40,279 nt of DNA from Proteiniphilum sp. GTDB taxonomy: Bacteria; Bacteroidota; Bacteroidia; Bacteroidales; Dysgonomonadaceae. A program made the translations under genes and the position numbers. The notes beneath the pieces are model-generated. The model did not search any database. It was not told where the DNA came from and saw only the letters and a list, made by a program, of their open reading frames with translations. The stretch spans positions 1-40,279 of the forward strand of contig JADLKK010000012.1 of assembly GCA_016839025.1 (NCBI GenBank). The letters are read 5' to 3'. Shown in pieces: positions 32,819-40,279 of this stretch. Every line of letters starts with the position of its first letter. The first letter of the stretch is position 1.

Positions 32819-33559
32819 CTACCGGTATGGCTCCCACAATGCAGAAGAGATGATCCCCCTGGAACAGTCGATCAATGCAGCCAGTTCCTCATCAGAAAGT
32901 GATGCCGCAGGCATCGGCTCATGGATTACCAGCTCTAACCTGCCGGGTTTAATCAGGCGACTGTTTCGCTTTAACACATCATAGGGTCCATTGAGGGTTA
33001 GTGGCACAACGGGCAATCCCAGATCACGAGCAATGTGATAGGCTCCCCGTTTGAAACGCCCCATCTTCCCGGTGAGGGTACGCGCTCCTTCGGGAAAGAT
33101 CACCATCGATATGCCATCCGTGATTTCTGCCTTTGCCCTTTCGATGGTTGCAGCACGGGCGGCCGCCGTAGAGTTATCGACAAACACATGACCTGCTTTT
33201 CCAGAAGCAAATCCCACCAGAGGGATCTTTCGCAGGCTCTCTTTCTGGATCCATTTGATATTCTGATTCAGGAACCCATAAACGAGGAAGATATCAAAAG
33301 CTCCCTGATGATTGGCGACAAAGACGTAGGACTGGTTGGGATCCAGATTTTCGTGTCCCCTGCATTGTACGCGGCAGAGTGCCAGGTAGCAGGTGAGCCT
33401 GGACCAGCAATGTGGGGGGTAATATCCCCAGAAACGATTGCCAAAAAGGGGAGTCATGATCATTACCGTGAGGGCGGTAAGAAGGGTGATCAACAAAAAC
33501 AACGGCATGAAAATGATCCATTGATAGACAAACAGGGCAATATTCTTCACTGCTTTCAC
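32819..33559 (-). CDS. plsC: 1-acyl-sn-glycerol-3-phosphate acyltransferase (PlsC-like)
   Basis: PlsC converts lysophosphatidate to phosphatidate at the inner membrane. The 246-residue protein has a long N-terminal hydrophobic region (about 8-38), then the acyltransferase motifs NHQGAFD (H84 and D89, the catalytic pair) and FPEGART (glycerol-phosphate site). VVPLTLNG is the usual fourth block. It complements the cdsA gene in the same window, which uses its product, although the two lie 3 kb apart on opposite strands. The gene stands alone and converges on the small RNA candidate. Confidence 0.9.
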   Translation of the reverse strand: MKAVKNIALFVYQWIIFMPLFLLITLLTALTVMIMTPLFGNRFWGYYPPHCWSRLTCYLALCRVQCRGHENLDPNQSYVFVANHQGAFDIFLVYGFLNQNIKWIQKESLRKIPLVGFASGKAGHVFVDNSTAAARAATIERAKAEITDGISMVIFPEGARTLTGKMGRFKRGAYHIARDLGLPVVPLTLNGPYDVLKRNSRLIKPGRLELVIHEPMPAASLSDEELAALIDCSRGIISSALWEPYR

Positions 33560-33580
33560 TTTCTTCGGATGAACAATTTA

Positions 33581-33588
33581 CAAAAATA
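33581..33588 (-). promoter_or_regulatory. -7 box for plsC
   Basis: The minus strand reads TATTTTTG, matching TAnnTTTG, about 22 bases before the ATG. The A/T-rich context makes chance matches likely, and no -33 TTG is seen. Confidence 0.35.
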
Positions 33589-33746
33589 AGCAAATTCGGA
33601 GATCTCCTCACAGCCGGGAGGCAGTTTTTCCGGACATTTGCCATTTTTTCAACTCATCCTCCGTTTTTTACCCCAAATTATTTCCTGGTTTGTCAATTTT
33701 TGTGTTTATTTGCGCTACGAAATCAAAAATCATAATTGTTATACAC

Positions 33747-34031
33747 ATGAAAGAATTTGCAAAATACATCGGAGTGGTTGTAATGCTCATTGGTGTTCTC
33801 TTATTGGTGGTACCCTTTCTGATGGGTACGACAAACAATACCAACCTGGTCATTGGTATGTTGTTGGTGATAGAGGGTATGCTGGGTCATATTTTCGTAA
33901 ACAACATGAAAAAAGGAAGCAAGCTGGGCAACATCATTTGGGCGATCATTTTGTTGTTCATCCCCTATATGCTCTTTTTCTTTTTCAAGAAGCAGGCATA
34001 CAGTGAAGAGGAGATAGCCGCATACAACTAA
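33747..34031 (+). CDS. Small integral membrane protein of unknown function
   Basis: This 94-residue protein has three hydrophobic segments (about 6-27, 33-53 and 61-79) with few charged residues between them, and a short charged C-terminal tail (KKQAYSEEEIAAYN). I do not recognise the family. The ATG at 33747 (MKEFAKYIGVVVML) is preferred because the longer frame to 33690 adds a segment without conserved character. It lies between two minus-strand genes, plsC and the NfeD-like gene, and is followed by a strong terminator, so it is probably a single-gene transcript. Confidence 0.75.
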   Translation: MKEFAKYIGVVVMLIGVLLLVVPFLMGTTNNTNLVIGMLLVIEGMLGHIFVNNMKKGSKLGNIIWAIILLFIPYMLFFFFKKQAYSEEEIAAYN

Positions 34032-34062
34032 AGAGAGCTGCCGAACGGCAGGATCTTTACAG

Positions 34063-34102
34063 AACAAGCCCTGGGAAATTGTCTCAGGGCTTGTTGTTTT
34101 TT
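34063..34102 (+). terminator. Intrinsic terminator after the small membrane protein
   Basis: AACAAGCCCTG (34063-34073) pairs perfectly with CAGGGCTTGTT (34085-34095) over 11 bp around an 11-base loop, followed by GTTTTTT. It lies 31 bases after the stop at 34031 and just before the 3' end of the convergent NfeD-like gene. Confidence 0.85.
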
Positions 34103-34120
34103 GTCTTGCAGAAAATAACA

Positions 34121-35509
34121 TCACCCCTTGATTCGCACCACATAGAGGTGAAAGTTTTCATACCTTTTCACCACCACTGCTTCCCCTTTCTCAATAAATC
34201 CCTGAAGGGAGATGGCATCGTAATAGGAGCCCCCGAGCATCACTCTTCCCGATGGCCGCATAATCGTGGCAGCTTCTCCTGTTTTACCGACCAGCTGCGA
34301 TGGCTCCATCGGCACCGAGAAAAACCCTTCTTCATCAGCATGCAATGCGGCATGCTTCAACAGCCCCGATTTACCGATCCGGCTGGAGAGATAAATGATC
34401 AATGCCACCCCCATGCCCATGCCACCCAGGACAATCATCACCGCACGGAAAAGCTCAGCAGGGTTCATCCCTTCCAGGCTAAACCGGATATTTCCTACCA
34501 TTGCCAACACCAGAGAGGAAAAGACAAACAGGATACCGGCGATGCCGGGGATGCCGAATCCGGGAAAGACAAAAAGCTCGAAAACGATGAAAATCAAACC
34601 CACCACAAAGAGAAGCACCTCCCAGCTCTGTGCATACCCGGTAAGATAGAGAGGAGCAAAATAGAGAATGGCCGCAGTGATAGCTGCTGCTGTGGGGAAG
34701 CCCACACCAGGTGATTGCAGTTCGAAGTAGATGCCACCTATGATCAACATAATCAACAATGCCTGCACCACTCCGCTGGTAAGGAATCCCCTCACCCTGT
34801 CGTAAAAAGTGGGATTATAGGTCTCCAGGCGATAATCATTCATTCCGAGATGGGCCACCACCAACTCATGTATATTTTCAGCAATGCCGTCGCAATACCC
34901 TACTTCCAGCGCCTGGGAAGCTGTCAGTGTCACTATCTGTGTGGAATCGGCATATCCGGGAACAACAATCCGTTCATCTACCATCGCCTCGGCTATCAAC
35001 GGGTCACGACGCCACACCCGAACGGTATCTCTCCCTTGTAGAATCTCTTTCTTTCCATGACTCTCGGCTGTCGCCCGTATGATTCCTCTCATATAGGACT
35101 GGTATTTGTCAGGTGCCGCGGCACCACTGCCTCCATCAACCACTGTGGCGGCGCCAATGGTCGCGCTGTTGCGCATAAAGATGCTGTCACAGGCAATCGC
35201 AATCAGGGCTCCGGCCGATGCTGCATTGTTATCAATGAACACATATACCGGCAATGGAGAGTTAAGGATCGCACTGCGCATGGAGTCAGCCTCCACTACC
35301 CCACCCCCATAGGTGTTCATATGAAGCAATACCGCACGGGCATCCATCAACGATGCTGCGTGCAATCCGTTTTGCAGGTGGATCCAACTGTTGCTGCCGA
35401 TGTTCTCCCGGATATTGATCCGGTATATCAGCGGGGACTCATTCTGGGCAGTAAGGGAGCCAATGACCAAAGAAAAAAGAAAGGGCAGCAGTAGCTGTAA
35501 ATTTTTCAT
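34121..35509 (-). CDS. NfeD-family membrane serine protease (ClpP-class)
   Basis: This 462-residue protein combines an N-terminal ClpP-like serine protease domain with a membrane part and a C-terminal NfeD OB-fold. A signal peptide (MKNLQLLLPFLFSLVIGSLTA) precedes the protease domain. S98 in NNAASAGALIA and K135 in APDKYQSYM fit the Ser-Lys dyad of the archaeal homologue PH1510, which cleaves a stomatin. About five hydrophobic segments (about 245-385) follow. The NfeD domain (about 400-462) includes LVGKTGEAATIMRPSGRVML. The usual stomatin/SPFH partner gene is not adjacent. Its role is likely membrane quality control, by analogy only. Confidence 0.9.
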   Translation of the reverse strand: MKNLQLLLPFLFSLVIGSLTAQNESPLIYRINIRENIGSNSWIHLQNGLHAASLMDARAVLLHMNTYGGGVVEADSMRSAILNSPLPVYVFIDNNAASAGALIAIACDSIFMRNSATIGAATVVDGGSGAAAPDKYQSYMRGIIRATAESHGKKEILQGRDTVRVWRRDPLIAEAMVDERIVVPGYADSTQIVTLTASQALEVGYCDGIAENIHELVVAHLGMNDYRLETYNPTFYDRVRGFLTSGVVQALLIMLIIGGIYFELQSPGVGFPTAAAITAAILYFAPLYLTGYAQSWEVLLFVVGLIFIVFELFVFPGFGIPGIAGILFVFSSLVLAMVGNIRFSLEGMNPAELFRAVMIVLGGMGMGVALIIYLSSRIGKSGLLKHAALHADEEGFFSVPMEPSQLVGKTGEAATIMRPSGRVMLGGSYYDAISLQGFIEKGEAVVVKRYENFHLYVVRIKG

Positions 35510-35530
35510 TTTTTAATAGTTATCGTGGAA

Positions 35531-35538
35531 CAAAGATA
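35531..35538 (-). promoter_or_regulatory. -7 box for the NfeD-family gene
   Basis: The minus strand reads TATCTTTG, an exact consensus match, 22 bases before the ATG at 35509. It is back to back with the folK promoter at 35580-35587. Confidence 0.5.
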
Positions 35539-35579
35539 ATAGATTTCCCTTTTAACCGATCATTTTCACCAAAAATGTG

Positions 35580-35587
35580 TATATTTG
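35580..35587 (+). promoter_or_regulatory. -7 box before the FolK-like gene
   Basis: TATATTTG matches the consensus, predicting a start near 35594 and a leader of only about 11 bases before the ATG at 35605. This decides against the upstream in-frame start at 35575, which lies before the promoter. Confidence 0.55.
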
Positions 35588-35604
35588 CCGTTCAATACAA
35601 CTGT

Positions 35605-35985
35605 ATGAGCACAATTTTATTAAGCATAGGATCCAACATATTCGCAAAGACCAATATTGATAAAGCCAGGAGGATGCTGACGCGTCTGTTCCCCGACATT
35701 CTCTTCAGCCAGTCGGTTTTGTCGGAACCGGATGATGACCGTTACTCCTTTCTTTTTCGGAATGTGCTGGCAAAGGCTGAAACAGAACTGTTACCGGAGG
35801 AGGTAATTGAAAAGATCAAACAGACGGAGCGCGCAGTAGGACGTTCACCGCGGGACAAATACTTGGGAAGGGTGATCATTGACATCGACCTGATCCGTTA
35901 CAATGATGAGATTCTCCGTCCTGAGGATTTTCAGCGGGAGTATGTGCAACAATTGCTCTCCACCTTCGACACTTCTGCCGATTAA
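35605..35985 (+). CDS. Short FolK-like hydroxymethylpterin pyrophosphokinase
   Basis: This 126-residue protein resembles HPPK (FolK), which pyrophosphorylates 6-hydroxymethyl-dihydropterin in folate synthesis. It has the N-terminal SIGSN motif, a FLFRNVLAKAET strand and TERAVGRSPRDKY, then RVIIDIDLIRYND with the DxD pair that binds Mg in the family. E. coli FolK has 158 residues; here the C-terminal part containing PHP-x-M-x-x-R and the following strand is missing, and no other frame supplies it. It may be a diverged paralogue rather than the main folate enzyme. Its stop codon overlaps that of the convergent RelA-like gene through the shared TTAA. Confidence 0.75.
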   Translation: MSTILLSIGSNIFAKTNIDKARRMLTRLFPDILFSQSVLSEPDDDRYSFLFRNVLAKAETELLPEEVIEKIKQTERAVGRSPRDKYLGRVIIDIDLIRYNDEILRPEDFQREYVQQLLSTFDTSAD

Positions 35986-38171
35986 TTGAGGCGCGTTACC
36001 GATTTCACACCTTTCACTGCTTTCAGTTTTCTGATCAACTGTTCCAGCATCGAGGTGTTGGCAAGCATTACCGAGATATTTCCCTGAAAAAGGCCATCGT
36101 TGGAATCGATGGAGATGGAGCGCATCTGCACTCCCTCCTCTTTGGAAATGATAGACATGAGGTTGGCCACAATATTGAGCTGATCATTGCCGATCACCCG
36201 CAAGACGATGGTATAGCTGGAGTTACCGGTGGTGCCTGACCAGCGTGCCTTGAGTACACGGTAACCAAAGCGGGAGAATAGATCCTGTGCGTTGGGACAG
36301 CTCACCCGGTGAATCTTGATCCCTTGTGACGACACGAAACCGAAAATTTCATCCCCGAAAATGGGATTACAGCACCTGCCCAGCTTATAATCCACCCCCG
36401 TCAGGTTCTGGTCGATCACCAGTTCATCGAAATTACGAACCTCATGGAGATCCGTTTTCAGGGTGAACTGACCAGCACTCACCAACTGTGTACCGTCCCG
36501 ACTCTCACTCTCCCTGTTTTCCAACTCGAGATAGCGATCAATCACCCAATTGATCTCCAGCTTCTCTGCTGCGATATCTGCGTAGAAATCTGTCACAGTT
36601 TTGTATTTCAGCTTTTTGATCAGCTGCATCAGATGGGCATCATCCACCTCGATCTTACGGTTCTTCATCCGTCGCGAGAGCGTCTCCTTGGCTATATCCA
36701 CCTGTTTGCCCGTCTCCTCCTTAAGCAGCTGTCGTATCTTGGTACGTGCCCGTGAGGTAGCCACAAAGGAGAGCCAATCCTGTTTCGGTGTCTGATGTGC
36801 CGAAGTGTTGATCTCCACCTGATCACCGCTTTTCAGCTGATGCTTGATCGGCACGTTCCTGCCGTTCACCCTCCCGGAAATGCAGGTAGCTCCCAGCTTT
36901 GAATGGATGGCAAAGGCAAAGTCGAGCACAGTAGCTCCCTTGGGCAACTTGAAGAGATCACCCTTGGGCGTGAAGACAAAAATCTCCTCTTCGTAGAGAT
37001 CCAGCCTGAAGTCGGTCAGTTGTTGGCTCAGGCTGGCCTCCTTGTCCTCAAGCGATTCCCGTAAGGAGGTGAGCCAACTGTCGAGTGTCGACTCCTCTTT
37101 CACACCCTTGTATTTCCAGTGAGCGGCCAATCCCCGCTCGGCAATCTCATCCATGCGACGACTTCTGATCTGCACTTCTACCCAGCGGGAATCGGGTCCC
37201 ATCACGGTGATGTGTAGCGATTCATAACCATTGCTTTTGGGTATGGAGAGCCAATCCTTCAACCTCCTGGGATTGGGCTGGTACATATCGGTAATGACCG
37301 AATATACCTGCCAGCACTGTGCCTTCTCCTGGTCAGCCGGAGCATCCAGGATCACACGAATGGCAAATAGATCGTATATCTGCTCGAAATCGATCTTCTG
37401 TTTTTTCAGTTTGTTGAGGATGGAATGAATCGATTTGGTTCGTCCCTTGATTTCATAGGTCAACCCTGTTTTGGAGAGCCGCTCATCCAGCGGTTCAATG
37501 AATTCACGGATATACTTCTCCCTCGATCGCTTTGTCTCATTCAGCTTCTCTGCGACATAGTCGTATGATTCCCGATCGGTATACTTGAGGGAGAGATCTT
37601 CCAGCTCCGATTTGATGGCATAGAGCCCCAACCGGTGTGCCAGGGGTGCATACAGATAGGAGGATTCCACGGCCAGATCGAGGCGCCGGGAACGTTCTGC
37701 AGTCTTCGCGTCACGCATCAGCTGCAGCTGACGTGCGATCAGGACAAATACCACACGAATATCCTCAGCCATCGAGAGCAATAGCTTCATGTAGTTTTCC
37801 GACTCCACTGCCGTGCGCTTATCGCTGAAACGACTTACTTTTTTCAATCCCCGCAGTATCACCTCCACCTCATCACCAAAAAAACGACGAATGTCTTCCA
37901 GCGAATAATGCCCGGAGATAACCGAACGATAGAGCAACACGGCACAAACCGTAGGCTGCTTGAGTCCGATCTCATCAAGCGTGATCACGGCAGTACGCAT
38001 CTCCAGGATCAGCTCATACAGCACCCCAGGATCAGTCGGTCGCAGCGAGTTCCGAACCATCTCCCTGAGACGAAGCACCATCTCCTGCTTCCACGACTGA
38101 CGCAAAAACAGATAAAGCCTGCGATAAAGTCGTAGAAATTCGTGGCTGTCTATTGAAAGGTTGTTGCCCAT
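35982..38171 (-). CDS. RelA-type (p)ppGpp synthetase with degenerate hydrolase domain
   Basis: This 729-residue long RSH protein makes the stringent-response alarmone. At the place of the hydrolase metal site, the usual ALLHDVVED reads VLLYRSVIS (about 78-86), so the HD pair is lost, and the earlier metal histidine is also absent. The synthetase domain (about 225-350) is well kept: YEIKGRTKSIHSIL, YDLFAIRVI, IPKSNGYESLHI and EVQIRSRRMDEIAERG. A TGS domain (about 390-450, FVFTPKGDLFKLPKGATVLD), a cysteine-bearing zinc-finger/RIS region (LGRCCNPIFGD) and a terminal ACT domain follow. It thus looks like a synthesis-only RelA, and a separate bifunctional enzyme should exist elsewhere. I choose ATG 38171 (MGNNLSIDS) since a -7 box lies 29 bases upstream. 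Confidence 0.9.
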   Translation of the reverse strand: MGNNLSIDSHEFLRLYRRLYLFLRQSWKQEMVLRLREMVRNSLRPTDPGVLYELILEMRTAVITLDEIGLKQPTVCAVLLYRSVISGHYSLEDIRRFFGDEVEVILRGLKKVSRFSDKRTAVESENYMKLLLSMAEDIRVVFVLIARQLQLMRDAKTAERSRRLDLAVESSYLYAPLAHRLGLYAIKSELEDLSLKYTDRESYDYVAEKLNETKRSREKYIREFIEPLDERLSKTGLTYEIKGRTKSIHSILNKLKKQKIDFEQIYDLFAIRVILDAPADQEKAQCWQVYSVITDMYQPNPRRLKDWLSIPKSNGYESLHITVMGPDSRWVEVQIRSRRMDEIAERGLAAHWKYKGVKEESTLDSWLTSLRESLEDKEASLSQQLTDFRLDLYEEEIFVFTPKGDLFKLPKGATVLDFAFAIHSKLGATCISGRVNGRNVPIKHQLKSGDQVEINTSAHQTPKQDWLSFVATSRARTKIRQLLKEETGKQVDIAKETLSRRMKNRKIEVDDAHLMQLIKKLKYKTVTDFYADIAAEKLEINWVIDRYLELENRESESRDGTQLVSAGQFTLKTDLHEVRNFDELVIDQNLTGVDYKLGRCCNPIFGDEIFGFVSSQGIKIHRVSCPNAQDLFSRFGYRVLKARWSGTTGNSSYTIVLRVIGNDQLNIVANLMSIISKEEGVQMRSISIDSNDGLFQGNISVMLANTSMLEQLIRKLKAVKGVKSVTRLN

Positions 38172-38199
38172 GCGATGTTGGTTGTTCGGTATGCTATTG

Positions 38200-38207
38200 C
38201 AAAAATA
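38200..38207 (-). promoter_or_regulatory. -7 box for the RelA-type gene
   Basis: The minus strand reads TATTTTTG, a consensus match, predicting a leader of about 22 bases before the ATG at 38171. It supports that start over the longer frame reaching 38258. Confidence 0.45.
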
Positions 38208-38272
38208 CAATTTTCCATGAAAAACGGCAGTATGGCATGGAAAAAGTATCACCCCCATCCCCTTTCCTGAAG

Positions 38273-38303
38273 TTGTGCCAACAGAGAGAAATCGCTATAT
38301 TTG
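38273..38303 (+). promoter_or_regulatory. Promoter of the MFS exporter gene
   Basis: TTG at 38273-38275 and TATATTTG at 38296-38303 are 20 bases apart, a full match. The start near 38310 gives an 18-base leader to the ATG at 38328. Confidence 0.7.
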
Positions 38304-38327
38304 CAACTAATTTTGCAGACTCACCAT

Positions 38328-39755
38328 ATGACCGACCATCGCAACAAACAGGCAAATCTTTTCCGAAAAGGGCGCGACGACTCTTCTCCTGGTGCGCTGC
38401 CCACATTGCTGGTGGTGACAGCCACCTCTTTCCTGGGAACCTTCCTGATATCTGCGGTCAATATCGCCCTGCCGGCTATCAGCAGTGATTTTGCCTTCTC
38501 TGCCGTAGAACTGAGCTGGATCATCACCTCCTTCCTGCTGGCTACAGCTCTTTTCATGCTGCCCTCAGGAACGTGGGGCGACAGGTATGGGAGCAGCCGC
38601 CTCTTCACGGTGGGACTGTTCCTGTTTACCCTATCCTCTCTTTTCTGCTGGCTGGCACCCGGTGGATGGTGGCTCATCGCTGCCCGTTTTCTGCAGGGGG
38701 TGGGAGCCGCTTTCACCAGTACCACGGGTCAGGTGTTGCTGGTCTCCTCCTTTCCCGCGCACAAAAGGGGACAGGTGCTCGGTATCTCCGTCTCGGCTGT
38801 CTACGCCGGTCTGGCACTGGGCCCTTTGCTGGGGGGGATGCTTATCCTCTATGCCGGCTGGCGCACCCTCTTCCTGATCGCCGCACTGCTGGGCTTTGCC
38901 ACGCTGCTCCTCACTCTCTTCGCACTGAAGGAACCTGCACAGAGGGCGGAACAACCTGTACAAAGAGATGGCAGGGGTATACTGCTCTTCATGTGTGGCC
39001 TCACGGCGCTGGTCTATGGCTCCACGCTGATTCCCTCACTGCCGGGATGGTTCCTGATGGGTGGTGCACTGATCCTCTTGCTATGCTTCTGGCAGCACGA
39101 AAGAAACACCCTATATCCACTGTTCGATGTGCGCCTCTTCACCCACAACCGCCTCTTCACCTACTCCAGTCTCTCCGCCCTGATCAATTACACCTCCACC
39201 TTTGCCATCGTCTTCTTCCTCAGTCTCTACCTGCAGAAAATTCAGGAGCTCTCACCCCGTGATGCGGGAGCGGTGATCATCGCCCAACCGTTGATGATGA
39301 CCCTCTTCTCCCCTTTGGTGGGACGACTTTCAGACAGGATTGAGCCTCGCTACTTCGCCACAGCGGGCATGGCCATCTGCTCCTCGGGACTGGCCATGCT
39401 GGCATGGATCGGCAGCCATACGCCTATCTGGATGATCATCGCCATCCTGCTGTGGGTGGGCATCGGTTTTGCCCTATTCTCTTCACCCAACATGAGTACC
39501 ATCATGGGGTCGGTGGAACGGAGCCAATACGGACTAGCATCCGGACTGGCAGCCTCGATGCGGGTCTTCGGACAGATTATCAGCATGAGTGTAGTGACAC
39601 TCCTCTTTACTCTCTATTTCGGGAACCTCCCCGTGGAAGCAGTGGAGGGGAGTCTCTTCATTACCGCCATGCGAATTGGATTCCTCATCTTCGCCCTCAT
39701 CGGCATCCCGGGTATTTATCTCTCATACAACCGGGGAAACATGAAAAACCGATAA
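38328..39755 (+). CDS. MFS drug/solute exporter, DHA2-like (14 TM)
   Basis: This 475-residue inner-membrane protein resembles the DHA2 (EmrB/QacA-like) branch of the major facilitator superfamily, proton-driven exporters of drugs and other hydrophobic compounds. It has about 14 hydrophobic segments. NIALPAISSDFAFSAVELSW near the first helix is the motif D1-like region of the family; GTWGDRYGSSRLF is motif A; and GVGAAFTSTTGQVLLVSSFP with RGQVLGISVSAVYAGLALGP is motif C. No adaptor (EmrA) or outer-membrane channel gene is adjacent. Its substrate cannot be predicted. Confidence 0.9.
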   Translation: MTDHRNKQANLFRKGRDDSSPGALPTLLVVTATSFLGTFLISAVNIALPAISSDFAFSAVELSWIITSFLLATALFMLPSGTWGDRYGSSRLFTVGLFLFTLSSLFCWLAPGGWWLIAARFLQGVGAAFTSTTGQVLLVSSFPAHKRGQVLGISVSAVYAGLALGPLLGGMLILYAGWRTLFLIAALLGFATLLLTLFALKEPAQRAEQPVQRDGRGILLFMCGLTALVYGSTLIPSLPGWFLMGGALILLLCFWQHERNTLYPLFDVRLFTHNRLFTYSSLSALINYTSTFAIVFFLSLYLQKIQELSPRDAGAVIIAQPLMMTLFSPLVGRLSDRIEPRYFATAGMAICSSGLAMLAWIGSHTPIWMIIAILLWVGIGFALFSSPNMSTIMGSVERSQYGLASGLAASMRVFGQIISMSVVTLLFTLYFGNLPVEAVEGSLFITAMRIGFLIFALIGIPGIYLSYNRGNMKNR

Positions 39756-39792
39756 AAACTCCCCCTGCCGGTATCAGATCTCAGATCCGAAA

Positions 39793-39827
39793 TACCCCCA
39801 AACAGGGGTAACACAATTTCTTTTTCC
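39793..39827 (+). terminator. Weak terminator-like hairpin after the MFS gene
   Basis: TACCCC (39793-39798) and GGGGTA (39805-39810) form a 6-bp stem with a 6-base loop. The downstream ACACAATTTCTTTTT is only moderately T-rich and separated from the stem, so the call is tentative. Confidence 0.4.
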
Positions 39828-39831
39828 TGCA

Positions 39832-39863
39832 TATCTTTGTACCAGGATTTTGTGGTATATTTG
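39832..39863 (+). promoter_or_regulatory. Two -7 boxes in tandem before the TPR gene
   Basis: TATCTTTG (39832-39839) and TATATTTG (39856-39863) both match TAnnTTTG. The first also provides a TTTG 16 bases before the second. The ATG at 39909 lies 45 bases after the second box, so two nearby starts are possible. Confidence 0.5.
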
Positions 39864-39908
39864 TCTGTCAGAGAAATATATCACCCATTGTTCAAATGAT
39901 CACACACC

Positions 39909-40279
39909 ATGCATTTCAAGTACCTCACAACACCCTTTTTCCTGACATTGGGATTCATGCTGGTTTCAATGAATGGAACCTGTCAAAACAGGGATAGTCT
40001 TGAGCACCTGCTGAACGACAAGAATCTTCCGGCAGTTGCTTATCTGAACATTTGCGATGAGTTGAGCTGGAGCTACCTCAACGATGATTTCGGGAAGGCG
40101 AAACGGTTCGCTCTACAGGGAATTGAAAGGGCACGATCGGAGAATATACCCACCATGGAAGCCACTCTTTACCGCAACCTGGGGGTGGCTTATTACATGA
40201 ACAGTCAGATGGATTCGGCACAACTATGGCTGGATCGTTCTCTCGAAAAAGCGATGGTATCACAGGACGAGAAGCTGGA
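39909..40279 (+). CDS. Exported TPR-repeat protein, 3' part outside the window
   Basis: The frame from ATG 39909 stays open for 123 codons to the right edge. It starts with a signal peptide (MHFKYLTTPFFLTLGFMLVS, cleavage near NGTCQN). Helical TPR-like repeats follow: AVAYLNICDELSWSYLNDDF with AKRFALQGIERA, then ATLYRNLGVAYYMNSQMDSA with QLWLDRSLEKA. In Bacteroidota such N-termini usually belong to TPR-containing sensor histidine kinases or LuxR-type regulators that continue with a membrane helix and an output domain, but that part is not visible. The gene is cut by the window end. Confidence 0.8.
   Translation, partial: MHFKYLTTPFFLTLGFMLVSMNGTCQNRDSLEHLLNDKNLPAVAYLNICDELSWSYLNDDFGKAKRFALQGIERARSENIPTMEATLYRNLGVAYYMNSQMDSAQLWLDRSLEKAMVSQDEKL

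Noticed and set aside
32605-32853. Open reading frame of 82 codons on the plus strand between the GNAT-like gene and plsC
   Set aside because: It runs across the promoter, core and terminator of the small RNA candidate and into the convergent plsC gene; its composition is not protein-like.
35981-35986. Convergent stop overlap of folK-like and relA-type genes as a sign of assembly error
   Set aside because: Both stops share a palindromic TTAA, which is a normal outcome for closely packed convergent genes.
38573-39262. 229-codon plus-strand frame overlapping the MFS exporter
   Set aside because: It is in a different frame from the transporter helices, rich in H/P/R, and typical of an out-of-frame reading.
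1-40279. CRISPR array, tRNA, rRNA, transposase or prophage genes
   Set aside because: I looked for regularly spaced repeats, tRNA-like cloverleaf ends and recombinase motifs and found none that I could support.

Overview
The window is bacterial chromosome from the phylum Bacteroidota. It is probably order Bacteroidales, near the Dysgonomonadaceae, Porphyromonadaceae or Tannerellaceae. This rests on a SusC/SusD pair, many starts preceded by the Bacteroidota -7 box TAnnTTTG (several with a TTG about 20 bases upstream), the near absence of Shine-Dalgarno sequences, and families typical of the order (DUF5606, GalE, PyrB/PyrI, a TPR regulator-like gene, a murTKQ-like cluster). I see no rRNA, tRNA, CRISPR array, phage or insertion sequence.

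Layout. 1-311: gene-free, with one strong hairpin. 312-5706: SusC/SusD outer-membrane uptake pair. 5707-6008: gene-free, with a long interrupted inverted repeat and the promoter of the next unit. 6009-17735: ten tightly packed plus-strand genes that read as a peptidoglycan-salvage locus: exported amidase with a golvesin-like insert, tandem-domain glycosyltransferase, SpoIID/LytB protein, AmpG-like muropeptide permease, NamZ-type exo-muramidase (DUF1343), MurT/HGSNAT-like membrane protein, MurNAc/GlcNAc kinase, MurQ etherase and a small unknown protein. 17834-19612: FemAB-type peptidoglycan bridge enzyme and a nitroreductase. 19642-22190, minus strand: a KAS III-like enzyme and a YbdG-type mechanosensitive channel. 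22430-26767: carboxynorspermidine dehydrogenase, pyrB-pyrI, a flavin reductase and MetA. 26907-28100, minus: a lactonase-family lipoprotein. 28277-29845: DUF5606, CdsA and a winged-helix protein. 29859-30890, minus: galE. 31012-32560: a cysteine-cluster protein and a GNAT/FemAB-like protein. 32698-32805: a stand-alone small RNA candidate with its own promoter and terminator. 32819-38171: plsC, a small membrane protein, an NfeD-family protease, a short FolK and a RelA-type (p)ppGpp synthetase. 38328-39755: a DHA2-type MFS exporter. 39909 to the end: the start of a TPR protein.

How the genes fit together. The 6009-17735 set can take peptidoglycan from amide cleavage outside the cytoplasm, through AmpG-like or MurT-like import, to release of MurNAc, phosphorylation and MurQ cleavage to GlcNAc-6-phosphate. 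The SusC/SusD pair just upstream could supply outer-membrane import, but it looks like a separate transcription unit and its substrate cannot be read from sequence. The remainder is mostly housekeeping: pyrimidines, methionine, polyamine, phospholipid, folate and stringent response.
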